64,000 nucleotides of DNA from positions 92,564 to 156,563 of the forward strand of contig JAVTVY010039337.1 in NCBI GenBank assembly GCA_036873755.1. Reading direction: 5' to 3'. This stretch comes from Hanleya hanleyi. Lineage: Eukaryota > Mollusca > Polyplacophora > Lepidopleurida > Hanleyidae. Shown in pieces: positions 24,590-36,955 of this stretch. The position numbers and the translations under genes are program-made. How positions within the stretch are numbered: position 1 is the stretch's first letter; every line of letters begins with the position of its first letter. The notes under the pieces were generated by a model. That model made no database searches. It was given only the letters and a program-made list of their open reading frames with translations, and was not told where the DNA came from.

Positions 24590-25640
24590 ATCTGTACAGT
24601 AACATACCACGGGGACCTGCATATGGCGTATACATATTTCGCCTAGTAGCATTTTCTGGATCCTGCGTTAAATGTGACGATTTTAATCAACGTCACAGAA
24701 CATTATTGCAGAAACTTGTAAAACAGGGCGATATCATCAAGCGCCTCCCCGCGAAGTTTCTCAAATTTAATAATAATAATAATAATAATCTTTCTTTACC
24801 CTCGGTAGCCAGTTTGGCTATAACCCAATCTTCCACTGGACCGAGCACATTCATATACAGAAACATATCTCACAATCATACATCTGGTTTTGCGGTGTGA
24901 GAGGAGAGCCGGAGTACCCAGAGGGAAACCCACGAGCACGACGATACATATCGCATGCTGATAGACACAAGTTACGAAACGTAACGCCATAGATCTTGCA
25001 CGCGACGTTCGTATTTTGCTAATCCCGCTTAACCCGGGGCTAGGGGCCGTATGAACCCATGTACTTGAAGATCCTCATGGTGCTCATATGAACATTCTCA
25101 ATAAAAGCGTGACTGAGATACATCATTCTCTAGATAACGACTTTACAACGATTATTATGGATTAAGAATACTGATCAGCGATACGAATTTTATATTTTTG
25201 GAACATCATGATGTCTTTTCGGCATCATTGAAAACTGTTGACCGCTTCTCTCTTGCAGGAAACTAGCCTATGTTTATGTATACTATGATTGTCTTTTTGA
25301 ATTTGGTGCTAATACTGTTCTATGGATATGAACGCGGATATTCTTTAACGGACGACGGCTGAATTATGAATGACGGACTAGACGCTTGTATCATACTCTA
25401 GATAACGACTTTACAACGTAGATTATATGGATTAAGAATACTGATCAGCGATACGAATTTGATATTTTTGGAACATCACGATGTCTTGCTGGCGTCATTG
25501 AAAACTGTTGACCGATTCTCTCTTTCAGGAAATTAGCCGAGTTTTATGTATACTATGATTTATCCTTTTAATTTGGTGCTTATGTTATTATATAAATTAG
25601 GTCTTTGGATTATGGACGCGGAAATTCTTTAATGAATTTA
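24590..25640 (+). pseudogene. RT-element C-terminal fragment and 3' segment, partly duplicated
   Basis: The frame at 24600-24770 reads NIPRGPAYGVYIFRLVAFSG and continues with CDDFNQRHRTLLQKLVKQG, the C-terminal block of the RT family. An (AAT)n tract (24768-24790) and about 150 bp of foreign sequence (with 'ggagtacccagagggaaaccc') follow. Then come the end of the coding tail and the 3' segment to 25390. The last part of the 3' segment is repeated at 25390-25640. The element is non-functional. Confidence 0.65.
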
Positions 25641-25972
25641 GAGAGAGAGTTGCATCCCTTCTGGTGGTAAGGTGAAATTTCAAACATGCTGCTCGTTAAC
25701 TTGTGACATAGAATCTAGAAAATAAGTGGATTTTCTTACTAGATGATCTCGAGAATCTTCTGGAACTTCTGCGAATGTGTGATGAAGGTATTTTAATCCA
25801 CCAGTTATGTAAATTTCAAAGGATTTTTGAGATTGCTGTGTTTGTTTATGCCGAGTCGGGCAGTGTTCTGCTGTAAAGCAGTCCGTCATGTTGCCTTGTA
25901 GCGTCCCGTGTTTCATGTACGTGTACAAGAATCGAAGTGATTTTTCGAGTCTCTCGACGGTCCGATTGTTAG

Positions 25973-26611
25973 ATGGCAGATGCCGGCAATGTGTGTGAAA
26001 CTTCAATGATAGTTGGTGATGAAATAAATGATGCAGGAAATGAAATTGAAAACGATCAAGAAAATTTTGATCCATCCCAGCCGATAACATGTGAATTGCT
26101 ATGTTTCTTTGTTGACAAACTTGATGTTATGCCGGTGGACTCGTTAGTCAAATTGTGTGATGATGTGCATTCCGAAATAGAGGCACAAGATGCTAAAAAT
26201 ATGCTTTCAAATACATGTTGGCCCAGGATTGTTGGGAAGTACAGAAAACGCACTGATCGAAATAGAAAAATTAACGCTTTACAAGACATAGCAAAGTTGT
26301 TACAGGAGCTTGACCCTGCGGATATACCCTGTTTTTGTGGCAAAAAAATTCCCCCTGTTTCAGCCAGCCATATTGACGTCACATCATTGATCCGTGAACT
26401 GAATGGCCTTAAACTGCAGATGGTCGACGTAAATGATAAAATTGATATCTTGAATGATGAAGCCCACTCCTCAGTGGAGAAAAAACTGGACAAACTAGGC
26501 AATAAAATTCAACTCAACAAAGTCCTACAAATGGAAATCAACGACCCAAGATTCGAGGAGAGTCCTCAAGTAGGTCCTCAAAAGTGGATAAACCTGACAT
26601 GGCTGCAGTAG
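25973..26611 (+). CDS. ORF1-like protein of a retroelement, 212 aa
   Basis: The frame is open for 212 codons. It begins acidic (GDEINDAGNEIENDQENFD), then has CELLCFFVDKLDVMPVDSLV, and then a basic, coiled-coil-prone middle (GKYRKRTDRNRKINALQDI) and a heptad-like region after residue 140. The 'LCF..dKlD.mp.d.Lv.lc.d' block is one I associate with the N-terminus of repeat-encoded proteins in molluscs and cnidarians, probably ORF1 of a LINE. There is no adjacent RT in frame. It is therefore a fragment or orphan ORF1, not a host gene. The assignment rests on pattern memory. Confidence 0.4.
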   Translation: MADAGNVCETSMIVGDEINDAGNEIENDQENFDPSQPITCELLCFFVDKLDVMPVDSLVKLCDDVHSEIEAQDAKNMLSNTCWPRIVGKYRKRTDRNRKINALQDIAKLLQELDPADIPCFCGKKIPPVSASHIDVTSLIRELNGLKLQMVDVNDKIDILNDEAHSSVEKKLDKLGNKIQLNKVLQMEINDPRFEESPQVGPQKWINLTWLQ

Positions 26612-26829
26612 TTCCTGGAAACGAAAGTACATGTATTCCCAACCAGGCATCTGTAGCGAGTGCTAAGGGCAATATGAGTGACAGCCAGGACAGGCTAGAC
26701 GCTTGTATTCCTCTGGTTGCATGCTTCTTTTTCTGTACAGCTAGGCTTACACCTACATGCCGTCGTGAAGTCAATGCCTACTTCTCCCAATCCAACACAA
26801 CGAGGATGTTGAAGCAGGGGCTTTTCTTG

Positions 26830-27210
26830 GGAATTCCGCATAACCCGGAGCTGAGGGCCATAAGAATTCCTGTTCTTCAAGATCCTCGTAATGTATGAAC
26901 AGTCACAATCAAATCGTGACTGAGATACATCCTTCTCTAGATAAGGACTTTACATCGGAAATCATATGGATTAAGAATACTGATCGAGATATGGATTTGA
27001 TATTTTGGAACAACATGTCTTGCCGGCATCATTGAACACTGTTGCCTGATTTTATCTTCCAGGAAGCTAGACTATGTTTATGTGTATCATGATAGTTTTC
27101 TTGTGAATGTGGTGCTAATTCTGTTAGTTTGAATTAGGTCTTTGGATTATGGACGAATATTCTTTTAATAGACGACGGTTGAATATTGAATGATGAACTA
27201 GACGCTATTG
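26830..27210 (+). repeat. RT-element 3' segment, another copy
   Basis: The sequence runs from 'cataacccggagctgagggcc' through 'cacaatcaaatcgtgactga' and 'ccggcatcattgaacactgt' to 'gaactagacgct'. It is 5'-truncated and non-coding. Confidence 0.65.
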
Positions 27211-27219
27211 GTTTGATCA

Positions 27220-28640
27220 TCGAGTGTGCTTGCTTGCATCAAGTGGGGATGTACATCAAACGAAACACTGAGTCTTTGGATATACATAATTCACATCCAG
27301 TGGATATGGACTGCCCCAGCTCCCGAAAAGTTTCCACGAGCATTACAAATTAGTCGGACATTACATTTTAGTACTTCTGAGTATTCTTGTGTTTACTATG
27401 TTTACCTCATGTTGCGGCCGTTATACCATCAGACGCCCTCGATGCTCATTCATTAACATCAGATGAGTTACTTATTTGAGCTGATCTGCCATCGCATCTC
27501 TCGGGCTAGTGTATCTAATTTTGCGTAAGCCAGTTCTAGTGGCCGTATGGTTAATTCATAGTATCCACATGAACTACTGCAATAAATAGATGTCAAGGCT
27601 ATGATATAGAATCCTCCATATTCTCTAGTCTGGATTTGAGGTGCCGAGGATGGATTTCATGTTGATTGATATGGTTTAGTCACCAGACATTGTCAATTTT
27701 TCCCACCTCTTACATGTCTCAGCAATCCAACACGGCATTCGACAGTAGTTTGTCAAGGTGAAATTGAATATCACCAACTAAAGGAAAGCTAGATGTGGAG
27801 TACCTATGCGCAAAAGTAGGTTGGATAGAATCCACCAGTGCATAGCGTTACTACATAACTAGGTGGACTAATTGTGAACAGTTCTGTTGCGGAGCGCAGC
27901 CCCATGAAAAGCTGACAATAACTCCCTATCAAGACACTCTCACTGTTATTGAACTCAGTATTAGACAGATCGGTTCGTTTGTGAAACAGTTTGTTGACAA
28001 CATAACAAAGTACAAAATTTAGATGTCGGAGATTGTATTACTGATGACCAAGAAAATGAAGCATTACAAGCGTCTGACCATTCATTATTCAGCCTTCGTC
28101 TATATCTCCTTCATCAACAGCACCAAGCGCTTCAGTATCAGACAGGGTCTCATACACAGACAAATCTTCATTTTCTTCATCATCCCACTCAGAGCCAGTG
28201 TCAGCTTCAGTGACCGACGCCGGCTCTTGGCAAACAGTTTCAGACACCGCCTCGGGCTCTGCCATCGCCTCGGGCTAACGGTGGACAGCTTCGGTGACCA
28301 TCCCCGGCTGTTCGCAAATTGCATCGATGACTGTTCCCGAATCTCACCTGAGTGGTTCTTTATCTGGTTCACTCGCAACATCACTCGCTATCATTCTGTC
28401 TCTCGTAGCAGTAATGCTGGCGAGTAACAGGTTTCCTCAACCACAGAGGGAAGACTCGATCATTGCAAATCTTCAAATATTCCCTAGTTTTTCTTCATCG
28501 TCAAAATAGGGACTAAAAAATAGGAACCACTAAGTAGGGGGCGAGAGAGAAAATTTAGGGATAACGCCGCGTTCAGCAATATTTCAGCCTTGTAGCGAGA
28601 ACCACTAAGTAGGTGAATTGGGGCAAAGCTTCGCACTTTG
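27220..28640. other. Intergenic DNA without a recognised gene
   Basis: Open frames at 28023-28509 overlap in several frames, lack motifs and run through a repetitive 'ttcggtgaccgac..cggctc' stretch. I see nothing firm here. Confidence 0.4.
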
Positions 28641-28669
28641 ATAAACCTTAGTAGTCGAGCCCCTGTTCA

Positions 28670-30691
28670 AAAACCTATTCAGCATTGGATATCTCACTTT
28701 GCGAACTTCCTATTCTTGAAGAATTTTCTTGGTCTGTTCATCATGACCTTTGTGGAAGTGATCACTTTCCCACTGTCCTAAAAGCTGTTCATTCAGCTGA
28801 TGACCCTCGTTTCACAAGGTATAATTTCAAGAAAGCCAACTGGCCCCAGTTTGAAAAGCTTTGTTCAGAAAAACTACAAGCAGTCTCTTTCGCTGATGTT
28901 CCAGATCCTATACAGTTATTCTCAGATATGCTGATAGAAATTGCCAACCAAACCATTCCCACATCTTTAGGAGTTGCACATATAAAGAAACCTTGGATTA
29001 ATGATGACTGCAATGAAGCAAGAAAATGTAGGAAGAAAGCTGAACGATATTTCCGCCGACATCCTAATCCTGTAAATTTGAAAGATCTCAGAGTTATAAG
29101 AGCTAAAGCTCGTAGAACGATGAAACAGAATAAACGTGATTCTTGGAAAAATTATGTTTCTAAGATCAATACGCATACTCCTGTAACAAAAGTTTGGAAT
29201 ATGATCCAAAGAATAAAAGGTGATTACTGACAGAGTAGAAATTGCAAATAAATTAGGCGAAACGATTGCCAAAAACTCTTCGTCAGAAAATTATGTGCCT
29301 AATTTCAAAGTTCCCAAAAAAGAGAAGAGTAAAATGAAATTAAATTCCCCTCCGGTAACCATGAAGGCTATAGCGCTATGTTTACAATTGAAAAACTTCA
29401 TGCTTCTCTCACAAAAACTAACGATTCTGCCGCAGGCCCTGATAATATTCATTGCCAGCTTTTGAAATATCTACCGGAATCTTCTCTAGAAATCCTATTA
29501 CGCATATTCAATAGACTTTGGACAAGAGAAAACTTTCCACCGTCATGCCATAATGCCATAGTTATACCAGTACCAAAGCCTGGCCGTGACCATGCAGACC
29601 GTGGTAATTACTGACTAATTTCACTGACCAACTGTGTCTGCAAAACAATTGAACGCATGATAAATGATCGCCTTGTTTGGTACCTGGAAAATGAAAGGAA
29701 ACTTACTGATATTCAAGCTGGCTTCCGTAAAAATAGTACCATTGATCATTTAGTCAGATTAGATTCGTATGTCAAATATGCTTTCGCCAAGAATGAACAT
29801 GTGGTTTCTATCTTTTTTGATTTAGAAAAAGCCTATGATACTACATGGAAGTACGGGATTTTGAAAGATCTTTAAAATATGGGATTAAAAAGCCGTTTAC
29901 CCGTTTTTATTTCCAACTTTTTGAATGATAGACAATTCCAATTTCGTTTGGGTGCAACTATGTCTGATTTTGATCAAGACCAGGGTGTCCCAAAGGGCAG
30001 TATTTTGTCTACTACTCTGTTTAGTATCAAGATCAAGAGTTTGCCTGCAGTTCTGAATAAATCAATCGATGGTTCACTTTTTGTAGACGATTTCAACATA
30101 TCGTGTAGTGGGAAAAGTATACACAATATTGAGAGAACATTACAACTTTGTCTAAATAGAATTCAGAAATGGTGTCTAGAAAATGGCTTCAAATTCTCCA
30201 GTGCTAAGACAAATTGTGTACACTTTTGCAGAAACTATTTCCAGCACAAAGATCCAGTACTTACATTAGATGGAACTGAAATCAAAGTGGTAAAAGAGGG
30301 CAAATTACTAGGCATATTGTATGACCAACGACTATCATTCAAATCGCATATAAACTGCTTGAAAGTCAAATGCGCGAAAGCTCTAGATTTGCTGAAGGTA
30401 GTTGCCAGCTATAAGTGGGGAGGAGATCAGCAAACTCTTCTCCATGTATATCGATCACTTGCTCGGTCCAAACTCGATTATGGTTCTATTGTTTACAATG
30501 GTGCAAGCAAGTCAAACTTAGCAAAGCTAGATCCTATTCTCCATCAAGGACTAAGACTTTGCGTCGGTGCGTTCAGAACATCACATAGAGAAAGCTTGTA
30601 TATCGAAGCAGATGAATTTCCTTCAGAACTTCGTAGAATTAAACTATCGCTGCAATATATCACACAATTGCGATCGAACCGCTCAAATCCT
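28670..30691 (+). pseudogene. Non-LTR retrotransposon: endonuclease tail and reverse transcriptase, decayed
   Basis: The piece starts inside the apurinic-type endonuclease, whose C-terminal signature HHDLCGSDHFPTVL is at about 28750-28790, so the 5' part is missing. The reverse transcriptase follows with recognisable blocks: AAGPDNIHCQLLKY, VIPVPKPGRDHADRGNY (then a stop), QAGFRKNSTIDHLVRL, SIFFDLEKAYDTTW (then a stop), DQGVPKGSILS, and the catalytic box LFVDDF, where YADD is usual. There is a frame change near 29220-29400 and in-frame stops near 29612 and 29873. A LINE of the I/Nimb/Jockey group with a downstream RNase H is the best fit. It cannot be active in this state. Confidence 0.8.
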
Positions 30692-30898
30692 GCCGGTGCT
30701 AGGGGCCGTGTGGTCATATCATCCAAGCTGCCACATGAACAGGTACAATAAAAGCGTACCTGAGATACAACACATATCACGAATCGTTAGATTCTTGGTA
30801 TGTGCTTTAGATAGGTTAACCAGAAGATTATTCTGTGAAGTCATGTGACGCAGTCAGTATGTCGGCACCTCTTCCCACTTCCCTTATATGTGTTGTAA
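30692..30898 (+). mobile_element. SINE/MITE-like insertion inside the LINE
   Basis: This 207-bp piece is almost the same as 7601-7812. It cuts the LINE frame directly after SLQYITQLRSNRSNP, and LINE-derived sequence resumes at about 30899. The insertion is therefore younger than the LINE. No clear target duplication was seen. Confidence 0.75.
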
Positions 30899-31425
30899 TT
30901 CAACCCTCAGTACGCAGATTTCTATCTAAAGAAACCCTCGATTATTCCACCTCTTGGAATCCGTATGAAACCACACATTGTAGCAGCTGATAGTACAGTT
31001 AGTCACATTTTACCTACTGAGCTCGATCTTGCCAACTCCACCATGGCATTTCTGCCAAACCAGAAGTAGATATTCCACTGGCGAAATATAAAAAGACAGA
31101 CACGAGCCAGCTCATGTTTACACAATAATTTGGTCTAATGAGAGAGAAATACAGATCACATCAGGCTATTTATACAGATGGTTCTAAAGATGGTGAGAGA
31201 GTAGCGTGTGCTACTGTCTTTAGTTCCAAAACTAAAACCTATCGTCTACCAGGTCAAAGTTCCATATTCACTGCAGAGGCAAAAGCTCTATTATCAGCTT
31301 TAGAAGGTATTGGGTCCACTAGAAGGAAAAAAATATTCTCAGATTCACTATCATGCCTTCAAGCGATTAAAAGTGGAAATTCAACTCATCCCACCATCTT
31401 GAAAATTCTACATTATATGTCCTTT
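30899..31425 (+). pseudogene. LINE continuation: linker and first part of RNase H
   Basis: The frame at 31138-31420 reads SHQAIYTDGSKDGERVACAT, the RNase H opening with its catalytic Asp (TDGS), and then SSIFTAEAKALLSALEGI with the catalytic Glu, and FSDSLSCLQAIKSGN with the second Asp. It then runs into foreign sequence after LKILHYM. The preceding 240 bp carry LINE-like linker sequence with stops. Confidence 0.75.
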
Positions 31426-32075
31426 CTGGACAGTAATATTCCAGCGGGACATGCATATGGCGTATACATATCACGCCTAGTAGCATTTGCTAGATCCAGT
31501 GTTAAATGTGACGATTTTAATCAACGTCACAAAACATTGTTGCAGAAACTCATAAAACAGGGCTACACCACCAAGCGCCACCACTCAAAGTTTCTCAAAT
31601 TTGGCGATACATATCGCATGCTGATAGCAAAATACGAGCGTAGCGTGCAAGATCTATGGCGTTACGTTTCGTAACTTGTGTCTAATCCCGCTTAACCCGA
31701 GGCTAGGGGCCGTATGAACCCATGCACTTCAAGATCCTCATGATACTCATACGAACAGTCACAATCAAAGTGTGACTGATATACATCATTCTTTAGATGA
31801 CGACTTTACAACGAATATTATGGATTAAGAATACTGATCAGCGATACGGATTTGATATTTTTGGAACATCATGATGTCTTGCCGGCATCATTGAAAACTG
31901 TTGACCGCTTCTTTCTTGCAGGAAACAAGCCTATGTTTATGTATACTATGATTGTCTTTTTGAATTTGGTGCTAATACTGTTATATGGAATATGAAATAG
32001 GTCTTTGGATTATGGACGCAGATATTTTTTAATGGACGACGGCTGAATTATGAATGACGGACCAGACGCTTGTAA
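31426..32075 (+). mobile_element. RT-element 3' fragment nested in the LINE's RNase H
   Basis: This is the cleanest copy of the family. The coding tail DSNIPAGHAYGVYISRLVAF leads to CDDFNQRHKTLLQKLIKQGY and ends at a stop at 31672-31674. About 400 bp of the 3' segment follow, ending in gaatgacggaccagacgctt plus gta. It splits the RNase H domain of the older LINE, so it inserted later. It lacks its own RT core. Confidence 0.75.
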
Positions 32076-32601
32076 TTAGATTTCAACAGATAGATATTTT
32101 GTTTTGTTGGGTACCTAGTCATGTTGACATCAAAGGCAATACTGAAGCTGATAAAATGGCTAAAGTAGCTCTGGATAAAGAGGTTGATGCTGTTGGAATC
32201 CCATACAGCGATTTCAGACCATCTATCTGCGCTTATGTAAGAAAGCTGTTTCAATCTTTATGGGATACTATGGATAATAACAAACTTCACGAGTTCAAAA
32301 AAACTGTTGGTTATACTCATCTGAACAGTCAGAAACGTTTCGATCAAGCCATGATTAGACGATGTAGGATCAGCCATACACGTTTAACTCACGAATATTT
32401 ACTAAAACAGGAGCCGGTCCCAAGGTGTATCCATGCCATGAAGATCTCACGGTGAAACATATTCTCATAGACTACATAGATTTTAAGATTGTAAGAGATA
32501 CTTTTGAACGAGCAGCTACGCTGGAAGATCTTTTTAGCCGAGTAAAAGAAAATTGTATTTTAGATTATTTGAGAGAGATTGGTTTGTTGTACAAATTTTA
32601 A
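32076..32601 (+). pseudogene. LINE continuation: second part of RNase H and 3' end
   Basis: The frame resumes with FQQIDILFCWVPSHVDIKGN, in which the H and D of the RNase H C-terminal block (WVPSHV..GNT.AD) are kept, followed by EADKMAKVAL. A cysteine- and arginine-bearing tail follows (RRCRISHTRLTHEYLL). A frame change near 32450 leads to a short C-terminus that ends at about 32601. Confidence 0.7.
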
Positions 32602-32639
32602 TATTTGTACCAGTTTTTACGCAATAGCTCACTGAGTCG

Positions 32640-33535
32640 TTGAATTGAATCCTTAGAATTTTGTTTGATCGTCGCTGTATACAATGTATAAGTGAGGAGG
32701 AGATGAGAAAACACTTCGATCAATTGTTCGGTCTAACGATGTCCAATTTGGCCCTGTTTGATCCAATCCTACATCGGGGATTAAGGCTTTGTCTCGGAAC
32801 GTTCAGAACATCACCGCAAGAAAGTTTATGTGTTGAAGCAGATGAACTTTGAAACTCCGAAGAGTAAAGCTGTTACTGCGATATGTAGCGAAATAATGGT
32901 CAAACTGTTTAAATACCACATATAACTGTGTTGTTGAACCTCAGCATGCAGATATATACTCAAAGAAACCTACTGTTATGCCACCCTTTGAAATTGGTAT
33001 TAAATCACACATTGTAGCAGCTGGTATTGATCTTGATCAGATTTTACCTAACAAACTTTTGCCATTTACGCCTTGGCAGTTAGCCAAACCACAAGTAGAT
33101 ATTACACTAACAAAATTGTAATAAGGCTGACACAAACCAACTAGTGTGCGGTATCAGCAAGAATTCGGTTCAATGAGTTAAAAGTATGAGTCACATCAAG
33201 CTATATATACTGATGGTTCCAAAGATGGTAACAGAGTGACGTGTTCCACCAATTGTGGTTCCAAAACCAAAATCTATCGATTGCCAGACAAAGTTCTATT
33301 TTTACTGCTGAAGCCAAAGCTCTTTTAACGGCCTAAAAGATATTGGGCCAAGCACAATTAAACAATATGTCATATTCTCAGACCGTCTGTCATGCTTCCA
33401 AGCGATCAAGAATAGATCTACTCGTCCCTCCCTCCTGAATATTCGAAAGTTATATGACCGTAGAGTTGAACAGCAGCTTAATATAGGTTTGTTTTGGCTA
33501 CCTAATCATGTTGGCATCGCAGGAAATACTGATGC
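32640..33535 (+). pseudogene. Second, more decayed fragment of the same LINE family
   Basis: ALFDPILHRGLRLCLGTFRT matches KLDPILHQGLRLCVGAFRTS in the neighbouring copy. Further on, SHQAIYTDGSKDGNRVTCST matches its RNase H start, and FWLPNHVGIAGNTDA its RNase H end. Stops and frame changes are frequent. It is a truncated copy in the same orientation. Confidence 0.7.
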
Positions 33536-33830
33536 TACTCTACGGTCATTGCTATGCATGTCCAAATCAAGGTTAAATGCCCCCAGAACCTTTACTTTGG
33601 AACTATGGATACTTCTCGATTCTCGAGTACAAACATGAAGTTCTGGGGCAGTTTTATATTCATTGTTCAAAATTTTATAAGTCTCCACCAGATCGGAACG
33701 TCTCCGTCTATCAGAAACTGACTGTAGTGAGTTTCAGACACCTCTTCTGCACTTTTTCCAACAGATTAATATTCTTTTTCATACTGGAGTTCCATACTGG
33801 AGAGCCATACTCTAATAACGGACGAACAAG
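33505..33830 (-). pseudogene. Fragment of another non-LTR retrotransposon
   Basis: On the minus strand the sequence reads RPLLEYGSPVWNSSMKKNIN, then LLEKVQKRCLKLTT, a frame change, and SDLVETYKILNNEYK. 'LEY.spvWn......i..lE.vQ.r' and 'DLie.yKil' are the standard C-terminal blocks of CR1/Jockey-like LINE reverse transcriptases. This is a short remnant. Confidence 0.65.
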
Positions 33831-33835
33831 AGAGC

Positions 33836-35130
33836 AACACAGAGAAGTAACCTCTTCTCTTAAATACGGTAAAGTCTGTGAAGCAGCGTTTAATCATCCC
33901 TATCCGGGTAATTCTATGAAATGTGACCCATTTGGACATTTGGGAATATCCAAAAAAAATTTACCTCGAAAGTATTTCAAACTTTTGTAACTGTTAAAAT
34001 ATATACGTCAGGCCGTGTCTGTAACATCCGGCAGTGTTCATTTCGCTTTATAGTAATTTATTTCAAAAATTATTTTCAACAGCTCCATCAAGCGTGTCTT
34101 TACCGTCACAAACTTTGTTTTGTGGAATATATATATTTATTTTAACAAAAGTAGAAAAAGTACTTTAACAGTAAAATACAAACAACGCCTTTTTTGTTAC
34201 ATATGTTGACGCAAGATATAAATGCATTTTCAACTGTATATTCTTCTCGAATAAATTCCATTAGGAAATTTGCCATAAGTGTGATAGACGCCATTGTCTT
34301 CTTATGCCAGTTGTATAGCTTTCCATGGCTTCGTGGAACTTAAATATTTTTAACAGTCACTACGATTCATCCCAAGACAGAATTTGAACATGTTAAGTCG
34401 AAATTGCGCTTTTGAGACTATAATTGATACCGTGACGGTAAAGAGTCGCACGTTCTGGTATGGACAAGCTGTGGCGGTAAAGACAATCTATATTGTGATT
34501 ATGCAGAAACTGGAGCTGCTATAGAGCCAAATGCTGCTTTAACTGCACTTGGTATTGTATCAGTTTGTCGAGATATGTCAATAATTAATATTGGTATACA
34601 TGTCATCTACAGAAGAAATAAAGTTCACGGATAAATGACCAAAAAAAATGTTGTCTCCTGATAACATTTTATGGGCTTACCGTCGCTGCGAACAGAAAGA
34701 AAATGAAACGTCGGAACAGTCGCGCAAATGTCGTTCTGAATGTGAGAAGAATAGTGTCGATTAATATTCAACGAACTTCTAGAAGAACCCGACACCATGG
34801 AAATGACACGTTTTAAAGTTTCAGTTTGTGCAATAAATACCCAACTTGTAAATAAGAACATGATTCCATAGGTGAGTTAATGTCTGGCTTTGGCGTATTT
34901 AAAGCTACCCCAACCTGACGGAATGGGTCGAATGGGCTTGGTGCATGAAAAATTACCATACTTTGAACAACTATGAAGTCACAACAGTTCAGCTCAATGT
35001 CTTCATTCCAGAAACTAGAAGCAAAGTTCACCAGGGTTGAAATCACTAAGAAACAGCTGAACATTTTTAACAATGAAACCATTAACAGTAAATGGGAATA
35101 CAATTTTGTAAGGAATGCCGTGCGTCTCAA
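33836..35130. other. Intergenic DNA without a recognised gene
   Basis: Short frames exist on both strands (for example 34813-35130 minus) without motifs. Nothing else was seen. Confidence 0.35.
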
Positions 35131-35134
35131 AAGG

Positions 35135-36955
35135 TCATAGATCTAACGCCTTGGTGACTCTATCCCAAATCTCTGGGACGACCATTTGGTGACCAATGGT
35201 CATTTTCATGGTTGGTGGCATCAATGTGAGGGTATCTTCCATCATTGGCCAAAAGAAGCGATTGTTACCGATCCTATGCATGACATTGACCTCTATCTCC
35301 CCATCATCCACACACCAGATAATTCCAGGATAAGGTAGATCGACATATTCCACCATACACCAATTCCACGCAATTTCTTCACTCACATCGTCGGCACCGA
35401 ACCTGATTGAGGCATTTGCAGGAGCGGAAATGACCTGCGGTGTATTTTCCAGCGATGGTGCTCCATTTTCCTCTGATGGTGTCTCCGCTGCCATGGTGAC
35501 GTGGGTCACTTTGAAGCAATGACAAAACACAGCCCCACCACAAAAGCAACCAACATCTCTCGCACTGATTTGACCGTACGATTTCGTCATCACCTGAAAC
35601 ATAATTTTATAGACAATGATTATCCATTTAGTCGAGATATGATTTATCAGGTATATCGAATGCATATACAAGATAATTACTTCATTGTCATCATCTGAAC
35701 ACGAACGACAGCTTGCACGTGGTACAATTATAACCACAATTGCTATCAATGTATAATAAAAATATATACATTATAAGTCTGTATATAAAGAAAGCATGCA
35801 TGATGGTGTGGCACATAAGCGTCAGATCCGACATATAGGTAAGAGTTTCCTCGTCCATTAAGAGTTTCCTGGTCAGAACAAAACAAGAAAATGATGCAAC
35901 AGTTGTCCCCTATTGAAAGACAAATGCAGTTTAAGTTAATTTCATTTCTATTTTCGCATTACCTGGTGGATGCTCATGGTGCCTGGTACTGCGGGTATGT
36001 TGTCTGGGATGACATCGGAGTTGTCAATGGCACTAAATGTCGTCATTTGTGATCCACCACATTTTAACATCCAGGTCAAGCTCAGAGAGTGCTTCATATA
36101 CTGATCGGGCATCTGGGAGATCTTTCATGCCTTTGGACACAAAGCTGTCTGCGGTCCTCTTGATAATTGATCCAACCCAATCTGAGGGGCCTTTCCCGTG
36201 CCCAGCTTCAAGAAAGTTCCAGGTTCCAATGTTGATGCCAAACTTGGGTATCATAGTGCTACAACACAGCGAATAGCTGACAGACATCTGTGGATTTCCT
36301 GACAGAAACAAAAGATGCAGATTCTTCAATGAGTCGTTCAAGAGACGCTTCTGTCGTTTCAATTTATGACGAGTTACCGTCTCCTTTTTCGACTAACCTG
36401 TCTTGGTTGTAAAATTCATGAATCTTTCGTTTCAGCTGACTGAACTTGCTGGACCTTTGCTTTCTGTCATACTCTAAATGATGACTTGTCTTTTTGTTTC
36501 GGGATCTTTCGGGATATACCAATCGACTTTTCAGCTGCCCTGAGAAGTTTGTATTTTCTTCAAAATATTTCCCTTTATTACTTTAACGACTGTCTGTTTT
36601 GTTCTGTATTTCTTCGATGGTTTGTATGATTCCTTTACGTTCTGTTAGGACACACATTATGTAACAGTAAGGCTTTTCTGACCTCAGGACGAACATTCGG
36701 AAGCTTCAACATCTTTTCTGTCTTCTTCCATGGACTGTCTCTTATTTCTTTGACTTTCTCTCTATCTATATAGTACTGTTGTCTGTATTTATTTGCGTCT
36801 CTAGTCTTCTTCTTTACTCTGTCTTCCAAGTGAATAATTCGTCTGTATGCCATCGCTCTATCCTTACGGACTCGGCGTGTCGCTACATCTGATTGTCTTA
36901 CAGGAATATCTGGGTCGTTATCAGGTGAATGTGGTTGAGTGTGTATTGTTGCCAA
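35135..36955 (-). pseudogene. Broken transposon-like gene (HGKG-motif family), minus strand
   Basis: Three minus-strand pieces lie in order. The first (36955-36635) has YRRIIHLEDRVKKKTRDANK and then SPWKKTEKMLKLPNVRPEVR. The second (36362-36033) has NIGTWNFLEAGHGKGPSDWV, continuing GSIIKRTADSFV. The third (about 35602-35135) has a Cys-rich CFCGGAVFCHCF followed by YPGIIWCVDDGEIEVNVMHR and NRFFWP. I associate these blocks, in this order, with a widespread family of repeat-encoded proteins in fish and molluscs that look like domesticated or decayed DNA-transposon products. The catalytic centre is not identifiable here. Introns or indels separate the pieces. The function is unknown. Confidence 0.45.

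Noticed and set aside
28023..28509. Overlapping frames on both strands
   Set aside because: Low-complexity, mutually overlapping and without motifs; treated as chance frames.
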